Below are positions 1 through 8,722 of a stretch of 45,831 bases of DNA, piece by piece. Location: the NCBI GenBank assembly GCA_025058535.1, contig JANXEL010000093.1, forward strand, positions 1 to 45,831. Direction: 5' to 3'. Below the pieces are notes generated by a model that saw only the letters and a program-made list of their open reading frames with translations, did no database searches and was not told where the DNA came from. The stretch's first letter is position 1; every line of letters starts with the position of its first letter. Source of the DNA: Ignisphaera sp. (GTDB lineage: Archaea > Thermoproteota > Thermoprotei_A > Sulfolobales > Ignisphaeraceae). The position numbers were made by a program, and so were the translations under genes.

Positions 1-1
1 A

Positions 2-508
2 AGGAGTCTTCAGAAGAAGCTGAATCTAGATGATTCAGCAGCGCACTGGATGGCGATAAAGTCTATGGAGGTCTATGGAGCCTTCATTGCTTCAAGGAGT
101 AGCTACATAGATTGCGTTGATTCTGTAGAGAAGGTCTTTACCGTATGGTCTAGAGGTCGCCTACCCCTCATAATGCCCTTCAATATTATTAGGGAGAATG
201 ATCTTCTACCACACACATGGTATGTAACAAGTGATGCTATTTCAGTATTTATAGCAAGTCTTCTAGAAGCTGATATGGTTGTGCTGACAAAGCTTGTTGA
301 TGGTATAACAATCAATGGCACTGTAGCTGCAATAGTTAGAGCACATGAAGTTCCGCTAGATCAAGATGTAATTGATAGCTATACACCAGTGCTGATTAGA
401 CGATATGGCATCCCCACAGCAATAGTTAATGCAGGCAATACCAAGACTGTAAGTTGCTTATTAGAAAAAATTGAGGGCTGTCCATCCTACACCCTCATAA
501 TACCATAG
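2..508 (+). CDS. Amino-acid-kinase family protein, MfnE-like (5' truncated)
   Basis: This is the C-terminal 168 residues of an amino-acid-kinase-fold protein; the reading frame is open to the left edge, so the start lies outside the window. What is seen: an N-terminal LDDSAAHWMAIKSME segment of the type found in the archaeal kinase MfnE, and a C-terminal stretch (TKLVDGI, later YGIPTAIVNAGN) typical of this fold. MfnE phosphorylates (5-aminomethylfuran-3-yl)methyl phosphate to the diphosphate in methanofuran synthesis. The assignment is an inference from those motifs and from context: cofC follows after 13 bases and mfnB lies 7 kb downstream. It could be another member of the family, such as a uridylate or fosfomycin-type kinase. 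Confidence 0.6.
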   Translation, partial: RSLQKKLNLDDSAAHWMAIKSMEVYGAFIASRSSYIDCVDSVEKVFTVWSRGRLPLIMPFNIIRENDLLPHTWYVTSDAISVFIASLLEADMVVLTKLVDGITINGTVAAIVRAHEVPLDQDVIDSYTPVLIRRYGIPTAIVNAGNTKTVSCLLEKIEGCPSYTLIIP

Positions 509-521
509 CTGTTTTCAGAGA

Positions 522-1211
522 GTGGTGGGATTTGGTGCCGCTGACTTGATTGTAGCTATAGTGCCGGTTAAAGATATTAGTAAAGCAAAATCTAGACTTA
601 GATGCATTGATACACACACTCGTATAGAAATTGTAAAGGCTATGCTGAGAGATGTTCTCCATGCGTACACAAGCTCAAGGTATGTTGATAGAACCGTTCT
701 AGTGACCCCAAGTTTAAGCATAGATGTTGTTGAGGTTGTCAAGAGCTTCAATGTGGATGTAGTTCAAGATGATGGTAGTGGTCAGATTGAGGCATACAAT
801 AGAGCTCTCAAGACCGTATCAGATAGCCATAGATTTGATGCTGTGTTTTTCGGAGTAGCGGACACACCATTCATATCAGGTACTGATGTTGATGTAATTG
901 CAGAATTTTTTGAGAAGGGTTTCGATGTAGTTCTAACACCGTCCATCGATGGTGGTACAAACATGATGTTGCAGAGGTACCCACTTATGGTAGAGCTTAT
1001 GCATGGTAGAAACAGTTTTCAAAAACATCTGGTTAGAGCAATTCAAAAGACAACCAGGGTGTACATATACAGCTCACTCACTACAGCTATAGATATAGAT
1101 ACGATTGATGATATTATGATGGCTAGACAGCTATGTATGATGTATAGAAGAGAACTCTGTAGGATTATATACGGGGTCGCTCCAACATATAAATGGTATG
1201 GTTGCGTGTAG
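522..1211 (+). CDS. cofC: 2-phospho-L-lactate guanylyltransferase (CofC)
   Basis: CofC activates 2-phospholactate (or a related phospho-acid) with GTP to give the GDP-linked intermediate that CofD transfers to Fo during F420 synthesis. The 229-residue protein shows the family's PVKDISKAKSRL nucleotide-binding segment near the N-terminus, ADTPF in the middle, DGGTNMM, and GRNSFQKH. It is about the usual length. The start used is GTG at 522; a GTG at 525 and a TTG at 546 are alternatives and no strong ribosome-binding site decides. It lies 13 bases after the MfnE-like gene and is followed by cofD, so the three probably form one transcript. Confidence 0.9.
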   Translation: MVGFGAADLIVAIVPVKDISKAKSRLRCIDTHTRIEIVKAMLRDVLHAYTSSRYVDRTVLVTPSLSIDVVEVVKSFNVDVVQDDGSGQIEAYNRALKTVSDSHRFDAVFFGVADTPFISGTDVDVIAEFFEKGFDVVLTPSIDGGTNMMLQRYPLMVELMHGRNSFQKHLVRAIQKTTRVYIYSSLTTAIDIDTIDDIMMARQLCMMYRRELCRIIYGVAPTYKWYGCV

Positions 1212-1225
1212 ATGGTGTCTATCAT

Positions 1226-2209
1226 ATGAAGATTGTGCTGCTTACAGGTGGTCAGGGTGGTTTAAAACTTTTTGAAGGATTGAGGGAGTTGGTAGATCCA
1301 GACAGCATATCTATGATTGTTAACACTGCTGATAATATTTGGCTTCTAGGTCTCTACATAGCACCTGATGTCGACTCTGCTACATACCTTACATCTGGAA
1401 TTCTTGACACCTCTAGGTATTGGGGTATTACCGGTGACACCTTCAATGCCTTTAGTGTAATTGAGCAGCTTACTACTGAGAGCTGGTTTGCACTAGGGGA
1501 TAGAGATCTAGCAATACACATTGTCAGAACCTACATGATTAAGCAGGGGTTTAGATTAACAGAGGTTACAAGGCATATCTGTAGAGCTCTAGGATCGAGA
1601 GGAGTAGTTATACCTATGAGTGATACACATGTTGAGACACACCTACATACAGATTTAGGAGATCTCCACGTCCAGGAGTACCTAGTTAGGTATGCAGCTA
1701 AGCAAGATCCTGAAAAGATAAAGGTTTCCAGTATTGAGTATAGAGGCATTAGTGATGCTAGGGCTACCCCCGAGGCTTTAGATGCTATAAACAGTGCAGA
1801 TTTAATTATACTAGGGCCCAGCAACCCCCTTTTGAGTATAAGTCCAATACTACATACGCAAGGTGTTAGGGCGTGCATTAAGAGGAGACGGGAGGAAGGT
1901 GTGCCAGTAGTAGCTGTTACTCCAATTAGTAGAGGTAGAGCATTTACTGGAGTTGCTCACGTTCTACTGAAACACTTAGGCTTTGAACCAACAGTTTATG
2001 GTGTAGCTGAACTCTACTCTGATATAATATCAAGCATAGTTGCAGATTCTTCAGAAGAAGAGCATCTAGTTAATAAAATTAGGGGGAGGCTTGGAGTGGA
2101 GGTCATATTGGCCGGTATAGCCATGAACACCGTGTGGGATAAGACGGCGCTCGCCCAAAAACTTTTAAGCACAGTGATGAGCCGTAGGATTATGGGTGGT
2201 AGTAGTTGA
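1226..2209 (+). CDS. cofD: 2-phospho-L-lactate transferase (CofD)
   Basis: CofD transfers the phospholactyl group from the CofC product to Fo, giving F420-0. The 327-residue protein begins with MKIVLLTGGQGGLKL, the family's glycine-rich segment, followed by VNTADN, LGLYIAPDVD and WFALGDRDLAIH, all landmarks of CofD. The usual TADD reads TADN here. The ATG at 1226 is chosen because it places the glycine-rich motif at the N-terminus and has GATGGTGT eight bases upstream; a longer in-frame start at 1193 would overlap cofC. The 3' end overlaps the next gene by four bases (TTGA), so translation is probably coupled. Confidence 0.92.
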   Translation: MKIVLLTGGQGGLKLFEGLRELVDPDSISMIVNTADNIWLLGLYIAPDVDSATYLTSGILDTSRYWGITGDTFNAFSVIEQLTTESWFALGDRDLAIHIVRTYMIKQGFRLTEVTRHICRALGSRGVVIPMSDTHVETHLHTDLGDLHVQEYLVRYAAKQDPEKIKVSSIEYRGISDARATPEALDAINSADLIILGPSNPLLSISPILHTQGVRACIKRRREEGVPVVAVTPISRGRAFTGVAHVLLKHLGFEPTVYGVAELYSDIISSIVADSSEEEHLVNKIRGRLGVEVILAGIAMNTVWDKTALAQKLLSTVMSRRIMGGSS

Positions 2210-2826
2210 ATCTACCCACCCCTAAAACAGCACCTTCAAAACCACTAGAACTATCAGTGGCAGCAGTAATTATGCTCTCCGTTCTCGCCATACCCATCCA
2301 CATAGCTAAGATCGACTTTCCACTAGCTCCATTCCTAAAATTTGATCTCTGTGGAATCCCATTAGCGGTAGCAGGATTTGTGAACCTTCCATTCTCAGTT
2401 ACACTAGGGCTACCTGTATTCTATCTAGGAATACTGCTAACGGGAGCCACGAATCCTCTAAGCCCACTCATGAAGGTTTTTGCCGAGGCTTCAACCTACA
2501 TACCGATGGTGTATATGTATAGGTATCTTCATAAGAGGAATCTCCACACATCAATTAGGACAGCATCTCTTCTAATCATAGCTACGGCAGTAGCAAGTAG
2601 ATCAGTAGTGATGTTCGTACTAAACATCCTCATAACACCATTGATAGCAACGCTGTTCTGGGGAGCGCCCTCATATACCATAGCACTACAGAGAATCATC
2701 ATACCTGTCCTCCACCTAATAACACTATTCAATGCAATCTCTGCCGTCTATGTATCAGCGCTATCGCTACCTGCGGTTAGAATTCTTGAGAAGATGGGCT
2801 TTATCACACGCCCCACAACCACCTAA
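2206..2826 (+). CDS. ECF transporter substrate-binding (S) component, RibU-like
   Basis: This 206-residue membrane protein has about six hydrophobic segments and the stretch FLKFDLCGIPLAVAGF (residues 43-58), which resembles the L-x-YD-x-x-DIP signature of RibU-type S components that bind riboflavin. S components capture a vitamin and pass it to an EcfT/EcfA module. It starts with TTG inside the cofD stop codon, so it belongs to the cof operon, and an EcfT-like gene follows. The substrate is not visible; a flavin or the deazaflavin Fo would fit the neighbours, but this is inference. A T-rich stretch follows its stop codon (about 2831-2838). Confidence 0.7.
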   Translation: MNLPTPKTAPSKPLELSVAAVIMLSVLAIPIHIAKIDFPLAPFLKFDLCGIPLAVAGFVNLPFSVTLGLPVFYLGILLTGATNPLSPLMKVFAEASTYIPMVYMYRYLHKRNLHTSIRTASLLIIATAVASRSVVMFVLNILITPLIATLFWGAPSYTIALQRIIIPVLHLITLFNAISAVYVSALSLPAVRILEKMGFITRPTTT

Positions 2827-2938
2827 ATCAAATTTTTAACACAGTTGGTTGCGGTAGAAAGCTATTAAATTAGAACAGAGCTTTAGGATCTCGAGAACGG
2901 ACAGCGCATCAAAGACATGCTGCGCATGGTAGATTACA

Positions 2939-3658
2939 GTGCTGAGGGGGTTGGCATACACCTTTATTTACACTTCCTCTACTAGACTAAGCATCATCAC
3001 TAGATTAGTTGTTCCGATCACTATACTCCTATACCTTCTCATAGGTCCATTCCTTAAATTAAGGATTTTACCTAGCCTACTTCACATACTACCTGCACTG
3101 ACTATGGTGCTGGCTATTCTCTATTTGTGTGGTAGTTTTAGGAGGGTGTTGGGAGGTTTGCAATTTGTTGCAATTTTTTCAGCAGCAGGCTTGGCTATAA
3201 ATGCATTTGCGAAGATCTTCAATCTTTGGATTGTTGATATTGTTAGTGTAGCTGTATCATCACTAAGAGGAGCACTCATGTTTGTAACCATAGCTCTAGT
3301 TTTTCAGTGGATAAAAATAGGAGAAGTTAGGTGGCTTTTAGAGAGAATTGGTTTGGGTAGATTAGGAGCTGCCATAGCCATAGCCTTTTCACAACTTCCA
3401 TGCATAATTGTGATGTACTCCGAATCGCTGGTAACAGTTAGGTTGAAACATGGTTCTAGATATTTGTACAAAGCTGTATTACCACTAATTCTCTACTCTG
3501 CAAACCATGCTAGAGAGATTGCAGAGGCTATGTACATCCACGGTATTCCAGGCTATCCAGTACAGACCTCAATGAGAGTCAGAGACGTAGCTGTAATTGT
3601 GGTTTCTATAACGGTGCTGCTAGGATCTCTATACACATCAATATCAATAAACACGTAA
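2939..3658 (+). CDS. ECF transporter transmembrane (T) component
   Basis: A 239-residue membrane protein of the EcfT/CbiQ family, which couples the ATPase dimer to the S component. There are four or five hydrophobic segments, and the C-terminal coupling region reads SANHAREIAEAMYIHGIPG, comparable to the family's second Ala-Arg-Gly-like helix. The start used is GTG at 2939. A TATA-like ctattaaatta lies about 70 bases upstream. No EcfA ATPase is adjacent. The only ABC ATPase in the window is the CbiO-like protein at 29913-30602, so this T component either shares an ATPase encoded elsewhere or borrows that one. Confidence 0.72.
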   Translation: MLRGLAYTFIYTSSTRLSIITRLVVPITILLYLLIGPFLKLRILPSLLHILPALTMVLAILYLCGSFRRVLGGLQFVAIFSAAGLAINAFAKIFNLWIVDIVSVAVSSLRGALMFVTIALVFQWIKIGEVRWLLERIGLGRLGAAIAIAFSQLPCIIVMYSESLVTVRLKHGSRYLYKAVLPLILYSANHAREIAEAMYIHGIPGYPVQTSMRVRDVAVIVVSITVLLGSLYTSISINT

Positions 3659-3709
3659 TTATGAAGTAGGATAGAATAGTATCTAGAAGGAAATGAATGG
3701 TGTTTTAAT

Positions 3710-4591
3710 GTGAATAACCTGCATTTAAGAAATAGAGTTAAGCTACATGTTATTAGAAGAGCTGGTAGGTATTGGCTACCTGGTTCAGATGTTGCTAAGG
3801 AGATTGTGAAGATTTACGGTGATCTAATTAGGGATGGTGATACTGTAGTTGTATCTGATAAAGCTCTCAGTATAGCTCTTGGCAGCATATACGATGAGAG
3901 TTTAATGAGTGCAGATCCTGTAACCATAGTAATGACATTCCTCACCTCAAGGGTTGTATGGGGCTATCTTCTCAAAAAGCTGTTCGTAAATGTGGATACC
4001 GTTAGAATTTTATGTAAAACTCCACTAAATCTATTAGCAAAACATAAGAAACTAGCACTCTACTACGGTGGAATAAAGCACTTCTTAAAACCAGTTTCTG
4101 AATCAGGTATAGATACTGTGAACCTTCCATACTATTATGTATCTATTCCATTAAGAAATGTCGACGTAGTTGCTAGAGAGATAAAACAGTCCATCGATAG
4201 GGTGCTATCGGTAGATGTAAATATTCTTGTTGTCGATACTGATAGGTGCTATGTTCCAAAGCACACTAGATCCATTGCACTTGCAACAAGACCCTCTACG
4301 GTAAAAGGTGTTATAGATTTTGGAGTTCTAGCTTATGTTCTAGGTAGAGTGTTTAGAAGTTCTTTTAGGAGATTCCCAACGCCAACAGCATACGTAGGCA
4401 CTCAACTTGATCTCTACACAATTCTCAGACTAGCACGTGCAGCTGAAAAGTTTCGTGGATATGGTGTAGGGAGAAATATTATTGAATCAATTAAAGCGTT
4501 TAATGGAGATGGGCTTAGATCGCTTACGTGGTCAGCTCTCAGAAGAGTTAAACACTACCCTGCTCTAATACTGAGATTTAAAAAGCTGTAG
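3710..4591 (+). CDS. Divergent F420-0:gamma-glutamyl ligase family protein (CofE paralogue)
   Basis: This 293-residue protein keeps the general plan of the CofE fold: an N-terminal PGSDVAKEIVKI helix, then LIRDGDTVVVSDKALSIALG, ILVVDTDRC in the centre, and a C-terminal GVIDFGVLAYVLGR...PTPTA segment. It lacks several landmarks of the canonical enzyme, notably the SDTYGRPFR block seen in cofE at 10445-11203. CofE-fold enzymes form gamma-glutamyl amide bonds using GTP. Its location, downstream of cofC, cofD and an ECF S/T pair, suggests a role in a cofactor of the F420 or flavin type, but the substrate is unknown. The start is GTG at 3710. Confidence 0.65.
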   Translation: MNNLHLRNRVKLHVIRRAGRYWLPGSDVAKEIVKIYGDLIRDGDTVVVSDKALSIALGSIYDESLMSADPVTIVMTFLTSRVVWGYLLKKLFVNVDTVRILCKTPLNLLAKHKKLALYYGGIKHFLKPVSESGIDTVNLPYYYVSIPLRNVDVVAREIKQSIDRVLSVDVNILVVDTDRCYVPKHTRSIALATRPSTVKGVIDFGVLAYVLGRVFRSSFRRFPTPTAYVGTQLDLYTILRLARAAEKFRGYGVGRNIIESIKAFNGDGLRSLTWSALRRVKHYPALILRFKKL

Positions 4592-4597
4592 TTTGTT

Positions 4598-5659
4598 TTA
4601 TGCTAATAGCTCTCTCCACCTAACCTCCTTCTCAATAATTGTTAGCAGATCCCTATCTCTAGTCCTCAGCGAATCTGCTGTAATTATCCCCTGCATCTCT
4701 CTAAGCTTTTCAACCGTTGTAAACGTGTCATACGGCACTAGCAGTATTGGTGTTCCCGTTTCTCTAGCCTTTATTAGAACTCCTATGGATGGGTAGAGAT
4801 TACCTGTTAGAATTATTGTGCTTGGTCTTGTTTCAAGAGCTTGCATTATCAAATCAGTTCTATCACCACCTGTAACAATAGCAGCATTAACTGCTCTTCT
4901 AAACCATCTAATTGCTGCTTCAGGACTCATAGCACCAATCAGAATATCCTCTACTAGTGAATTCAGCTTATCTCCACCCTCTAGTACTTCAGCATTCAGT
5001 GCCTCTACAATATCTCTTACAGTTAAAGCTGTAAGTCTAGGCCTCTCCTCAATTACACCAAGTACTCTAATTCCGAGCTTCTCTAGCTGTGGAACTATTA
5101 GGCTTCTAATACGCTCAGCATACATTATTGGTACGGTATTGAGTATAACACCGTGTAGTTCGCCACCAGATCTCTCTATAAAGCATTTATAGAGTATCGT
5201 TCTATCTACTATTTCATCAATTATTACCCTACTTCTGCAGTCTATAACAAGCACCATTTTTGCTCCAAACATCTTAGCAAGGTCTACAGCACCACAGTTG
5301 ATTGAGGCTAAAGCTTCTGCTGGCGTATATCCTTCGATAATAATGATATCCTTGCCCTCACTGACCTTCTTAAAGGCTTCTAAAATACTATTTTTGACAT
5401 CATCTATGCGTTCAGAGAGCTCAAGGTAGCTCCTGGATACAACTATAGGTGAAATCTGTTCAATAGGGCTTTCAAGCCCTAGCGCCTCTTTAACTGCAAT
5501 AACATCTGTGTCAACATATTTACCAGATGCGAGTCTTGTTCTGGCTATTGATATTGGTTTAAAGTATGCTACTCTAAAGCCTTCTGTAGAGAACTTTCTT
5601 AGCAGTCCATATATCAGAATTGTTTTACCTCTTTCACCAATTAAGTATATAGCCTTCAT
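4598..5659 (-). CDS. BioD-like P-loop domain plus DRTGG domain protein
   Basis: This protein combines an N-terminal domain resembling the dethiobiotin-synthetase-like part of bacterial phosphotransacetylases with a C-terminal DRTGG domain (VTGGDRTDLIMQAL). The P-loop is short (LIGERGKT). The phosphotransacetylase catalytic domain is absent, so it probably senses or regulates rather than transfers acetyl groups. It lies directly downstream of the ADP-forming acetyl-CoA synthetase on the same strand, and its GTG/ATG cluster abuts that gene's stop. The ATG at 5659 is preferred because AGGTGAT sits six bases upstream; GTG 5668 and ATG 5665 are alternatives. The chosen start gives 353 residues. 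Confidence 0.75.
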   Translation of the reverse strand: MKAIYLIGERGKTILIYGLLRKFSTEGFRVAYFKPISIARTRLASGKYVDTDVIAVKEALGLESPIEQISPIVVSRSYLELSERIDDVKNSILEAFKKVSEGKDIIIIEGYTPAEALASINCGAVDLAKMFGAKMVLVIDCRSRVIIDEIVDRTILYKCFIERSGGELHGVILNTVPIMYAERIRSLIVPQLEKLGIRVLGVIEERPRLTALTVRDIVEALNAEVLEGGDKLNSLVEDILIGAMSPEAAIRWFRRAVNAAIVTGGDRTDLIMQALETRPSTIILTGNLYPSIGVLIKARETGTPILLVPYDTFTTVEKLREMQGIITADSLRTRDRDLLTIIEKEVRWRELLA

Positions 5660-5668
5660 AACCATCAC

Positions 5669-7780
5669 CTATGAAAGTACCACCTTTACATCTATAGCCA
5701 AACTACCCATACCCTCACCATATACAAAGAGGGGGTTAATATCCATTTCTACTATATCAGGTATATCACTAACCAATTGACTAACTCTAAGCAGAGTGTT
5801 TATTATCGAAGATATATCCGATGGCTCCTCACCTCGGTAACCCCTCAACAGAGTGTACGCCTTAGTTTCACTAACCATCTCCTTAGCTTCGTGAACCGAA
5901 AGGGGTGCTAGTCTAAATGAAACATCCTTAAATATGTTTGTATATATGCCACCGAGACCAAACATTATAACATGCCCAAATACAGGATCTCTAGATACAC
6001 CAATTATTACTTCCCTGCTTCTTGGAACCATCTTCTGCACAACCACTCCATATACCAACGCCTTTGGTGCATACCTGTATGCTCTATCAATTATAGTTCT
6101 GAACGCATCTCTTACCTCCCTCTCCGAGTTTAGATTCATCACTACACCTCCTATATCAGTCTTGTGCATAATATCTGGCGAAGCTATCTTTAGCACAACA
6201 GGGTAGCCGAGTTTGGCAGCTATATCGACAGCCTCATCCTCATTTCTTGCAAGGCGTGTAGGAGCCACCGGAATGCCATAGCTTCTCACAAGGTCCTTAG
6301 CCTCTGACTCCAACAACGTTCTACGATTTTCACCTCTGACACTACTTATTATTGAAAGTGCCGTAGCTCTATCAACATCAAAGAATGTTGCTCTTTCTGA
6401 TATCTTCTCTAGGTACTCTAAGTTCTCTCTATATCTACACATACCGTAAATTGCAGCGACCCCTCTCTCCGGCAAATCATATACAGGAATGCCGCTCTCT
6501 ATAAGTACTCTAGAGGCTTCCTCAACCATATCGCCCCCTATGAACACCCCTATCATTGGTTTATTTGGATACTTTTTATTCAACTTCAGCATGGCCCTGG
6601 CAGTCTCTACAGGTTCTGTCATAGCCTGGGGCGTTAGTATCACCACTAAACCATCGACATTATCATCATTTAGCACGGTCTCTATAGCATAGCTGTATCT
6701 ATCAGCTCTAGCATCCCCCAGTACATCTACCGGATTGTACACTGCTGCAGCAGGTGGGAGCTTTGATCTAAGATTACCCACAGTATCAGGAGCAAGCGAT
6801 GCTAACCTTAGCCCTCTAGAGACAATCATGTCCGAGGTCACGACTCCAGGCCCTCCAGCATTAGTCACTACCGCAATCCTATTATTCATGGGCACCGGCT
6901 GACAGCTAAACGCTATAGCATAGTCAAAGAGCTCTGAAAGGTTGCGTGCAATTAAGATGCCCGCTTTTCTAAGTCCTGCTTCGAGAGCCGCTATACTGCT
7001 CACCATGGCTCCAGTATGACTCATAGCAGCTCTAGCACCAGCTTCCGTAACACCACCCTTAAGAAGTACTATTGGCTTCTTCCTACTAACTCTGCCTGCT
7101 ACCTCGATAAGATGCCTACCGTTCTCGATAGATTCTAAATACAATAGAACAACCCTCGTATTGACATCTTCTTCAACAGCCTGTATAAAGTCAGCCTCAT
7201 TCAAATCAGCTTTATTACCTAGGCTCACAATTCTCGAAAACCCTATACCCTTCTTAATACTCCAATCAAGAATTGCGGTAAGGAGAGCTCCGCTTTGAGA
7301 TATAAATGCTATATTGCCTCTCCTCGGCATAGTAGCCGAAAACGAGGCATTTATTGGCGTGTAGGTATCTATAATACCAAGGCAGTTAGGCCCTACCATC
7401 CTCATACCATACTTCCTAGCTATATCCAAGAGCCTCCGCTCCCTCTCAACACCGTCCCCACCTATCTCTTTAAAGCCGGCTGAGATCACAATAAGGTTCT
7501 TAACACCTTTTCTACCACATTCTTCAGCAACATCTAAAGCTATAGAGGCAGGTACAACAATTACGGCAAGGTCTATATCGTCTGGGACGTCCAGCACTGA
7601 TTTATATGCCTTGATACCCAGTACTTCCTCTGCCTTAGGATTTATCGGGTATACCTTTCCTTGAAATCCGCTGTTGATAACATTCTTCAGTATTGCGTGC
7701 CCAACCTTTCCAGGCTCCCTTGATGCTCCGACAATGGCTAGACTTCGAGGTCTAAATAGATCTATGTCACCATTGACCAT
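5669..7780 (-). CDS. Acetate/acyl-CoA synthetase (ADP-forming), fused alpha-beta form
   Basis: The enzyme interconverts acyl-CoA + ADP + Pi and acid + CoA + ATP; archaea use it for substrate-level ATP formation from acetyl-CoA. The 703 residues contain the CoA-binding N-terminal domain (SLAIVGASREPGKVGHAI), the CoA-ligase domains with the phosphorylated histidine in MSHTGAM (His255), and a C-terminal ATP-grasp domain (LGYPVVLKIASPDIMHKTDIGG). Alpha and beta subunits are thus one chain in alpha-to-beta order. It heads a two-gene minus-strand operon with the BioD/DRTGG protein. The acyl specificity cannot be read from the sequence. Confidence 0.9.
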   Translation of the reverse strand: MVNGDIDLFRPRSLAIVGASREPGKVGHAILKNVINSGFQGKVYPINPKAEEVLGIKAYKSVLDVPDDIDLAVIVVPASIALDVAEECGRKGVKNLIVISAGFKEIGGDGVERERRLLDIARKYGMRMVGPNCLGIIDTYTPINASFSATMPRRGNIAFISQSGALLTAILDWSIKKGIGFSRIVSLGNKADLNEADFIQAVEEDVNTRVVLLYLESIENGRHLIEVAGRVSRKKPIVLLKGGVTEAGARAAMSHTGAMVSSIAALEAGLRKAGILIARNLSELFDYAIAFSCQPVPMNNRIAVVTNAGGPGVVTSDMIVSRGLRLASLAPDTVGNLRSKLPPAAAVYNPVDVLGDARADRYSYAIETVLNDDNVDGLVVILTPQAMTEPVETARAMLKLNKKYPNKPMIGVFIGGDMVEEASRVLIESGIPVYDLPERGVAAIYGMCRYRENLEYLEKISERATFFDVDRATALSIISSVRGENRRTLLESEAKDLVRSYGIPVAPTRLARNEDEAVDIAAKLGYPVVLKIASPDIMHKTDIGGVVMNLNSEREVRDAFRTIIDRAYRYAPKALVYGVVVQKMVPRSREVIIGVSRDPVFGHVIMFGLGGIYTNIFKDVSFRLAPLSVHEAKEMVSETKAYTLLRGYRGEEPSDISSIINTLLRVSQLVSDIPDIVEMDINPLFVYGEGMGSLAIDVKVVLS

Positions 7781-7963
7781 TAGTATCGCCTTTTACCACG
7801 TCTCCCAGCATGGCACAGTAGTGAGCACTGGGACTTAAATAGTGTGCGTCTTTAAGCTTTAAAATGTTTAAACCTTGAAGACGATTCTGGAGATAAGCAT
7901 TAATACTTTAAACAATATCTTAGTATATGTATTAGTACTGCAGAGTGCAGGTAGAAATCTGTT

Positions 7964-8719
7964 ATGCACATGCCGAGATTAAAGCCAAAACTCCTCGTTA
8001 GTATCTGGACAGTAGATGAAGTGCCAGAGGTTATAGGAGGTGATGCAGATATAATTGATATTAAGGATCCCTCTGCAGGTTCTCTGGGGCTTCCGTCACT
8101 AGATACGGTTCTTGCTGTGATTAGTAAGGTTAAAGGGTACAAAGAGGTGAGTGTGGCGGTGGGTGATATAAGAGACTATACTCAAGCTCTTAGCTACATA
8201 GCGTATACGCTTTCCTCACTTAATGTCAACTACATTAAAATGGGAATAGAGGTGGAAGACTTCAATAATGCTCTCTCTATTGTTTCTCAAATCAAGAGGA
8301 CAGTTGAATTTTGCAATAGTAACGTCAATATCGTTCTGGTTGGCTATGCTGATTGGAAGAGCATAGGTGTACTGGAGCCTCTAGAAATTATCGAACTTGC
8401 TAAAATTGCTAGAGTTCGTGTAGTCATGATCGATACACGGATTAAGAATGGTAAATCAACCTTTGACCACCTCTCACCTAAATATCTAAAAGAATTCGTA
8501 GCGAGTGCTCATAAGAACGGTTTTCGTGCTGCTATTGCCGGCGGTCTAAAGATAGAGTATTTGCCTGAGTGCGTTAATCTGGGTTTTGATGTAATTGGTG
8601 TTAGGACTGCAGCCTGTAGTGGTGTTAGGCTTGGGAAGATTTCTAGAGAGGCGATCATTGCCTTGAAAACAGAGATTGAGAAGCAGTGGAAAAGGATAGT
8701 GCAGAGTCTGGACTCATGA
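7964..8719 (+). CDS. mfnB: (5-formylfuran-3-yl)methyl phosphate synthase (MfnB)
   Basis: MfnB condenses two molecules of glyceraldehyde-3-phosphate to 4-(hydroxymethyl)-2-furancarboxaldehyde phosphate, the furan ring of methanofuran. The 251-residue protein shows the characteristic LLVSIWTVDEVPEVIGGDADIIDIKDP start, the SAGSLGLP that follows it, a conserved Lys in NYIKMG, and the TIM-barrel phosphate site GLKIEY...GFDVIGVRTAAC. The length is as expected for this family. ATG 7964 is used; ATG 7970 is possible. It is convergent with the ferredoxin gene and divergent from the ADP-forming synthetase. A short palindrome (7938-7950) precedes it. Confidence 0.92.
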   Translation: MHMPRLKPKLLVSIWTVDEVPEVIGGDADIIDIKDPSAGSLGLPSLDTVLAVISKVKGYKEVSVAVGDIRDYTQALSYIAYTLSSLNVNYIKMGIEVEDFNNALSIVSQIKRTVEFCNSNVNIVLVGYADWKSIGVLEPLEIIELAKIARVRVVMIDTRIKNGKSTFDHLSPKYLKEFVASAHKNGFRAAIAGGLKIEYLPECVNLGFDVIGVRTAACSGVRLGKISREAIIALKTEIEKQWKRIVQSLDS

Positions 8720-8722
8720 CAC

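Noticed and set aside
1-30. Repeat between the window start and 2041-2065
   Set aside because: The shared cttcagaagaag is only about 12 bases and lies in unrelated coding contexts; likely chance.
103-321. Minus-strand open frame opposite the MfnE-like gene
   Set aside because: It is antisense to a recognised coding region and its translation has no family features.
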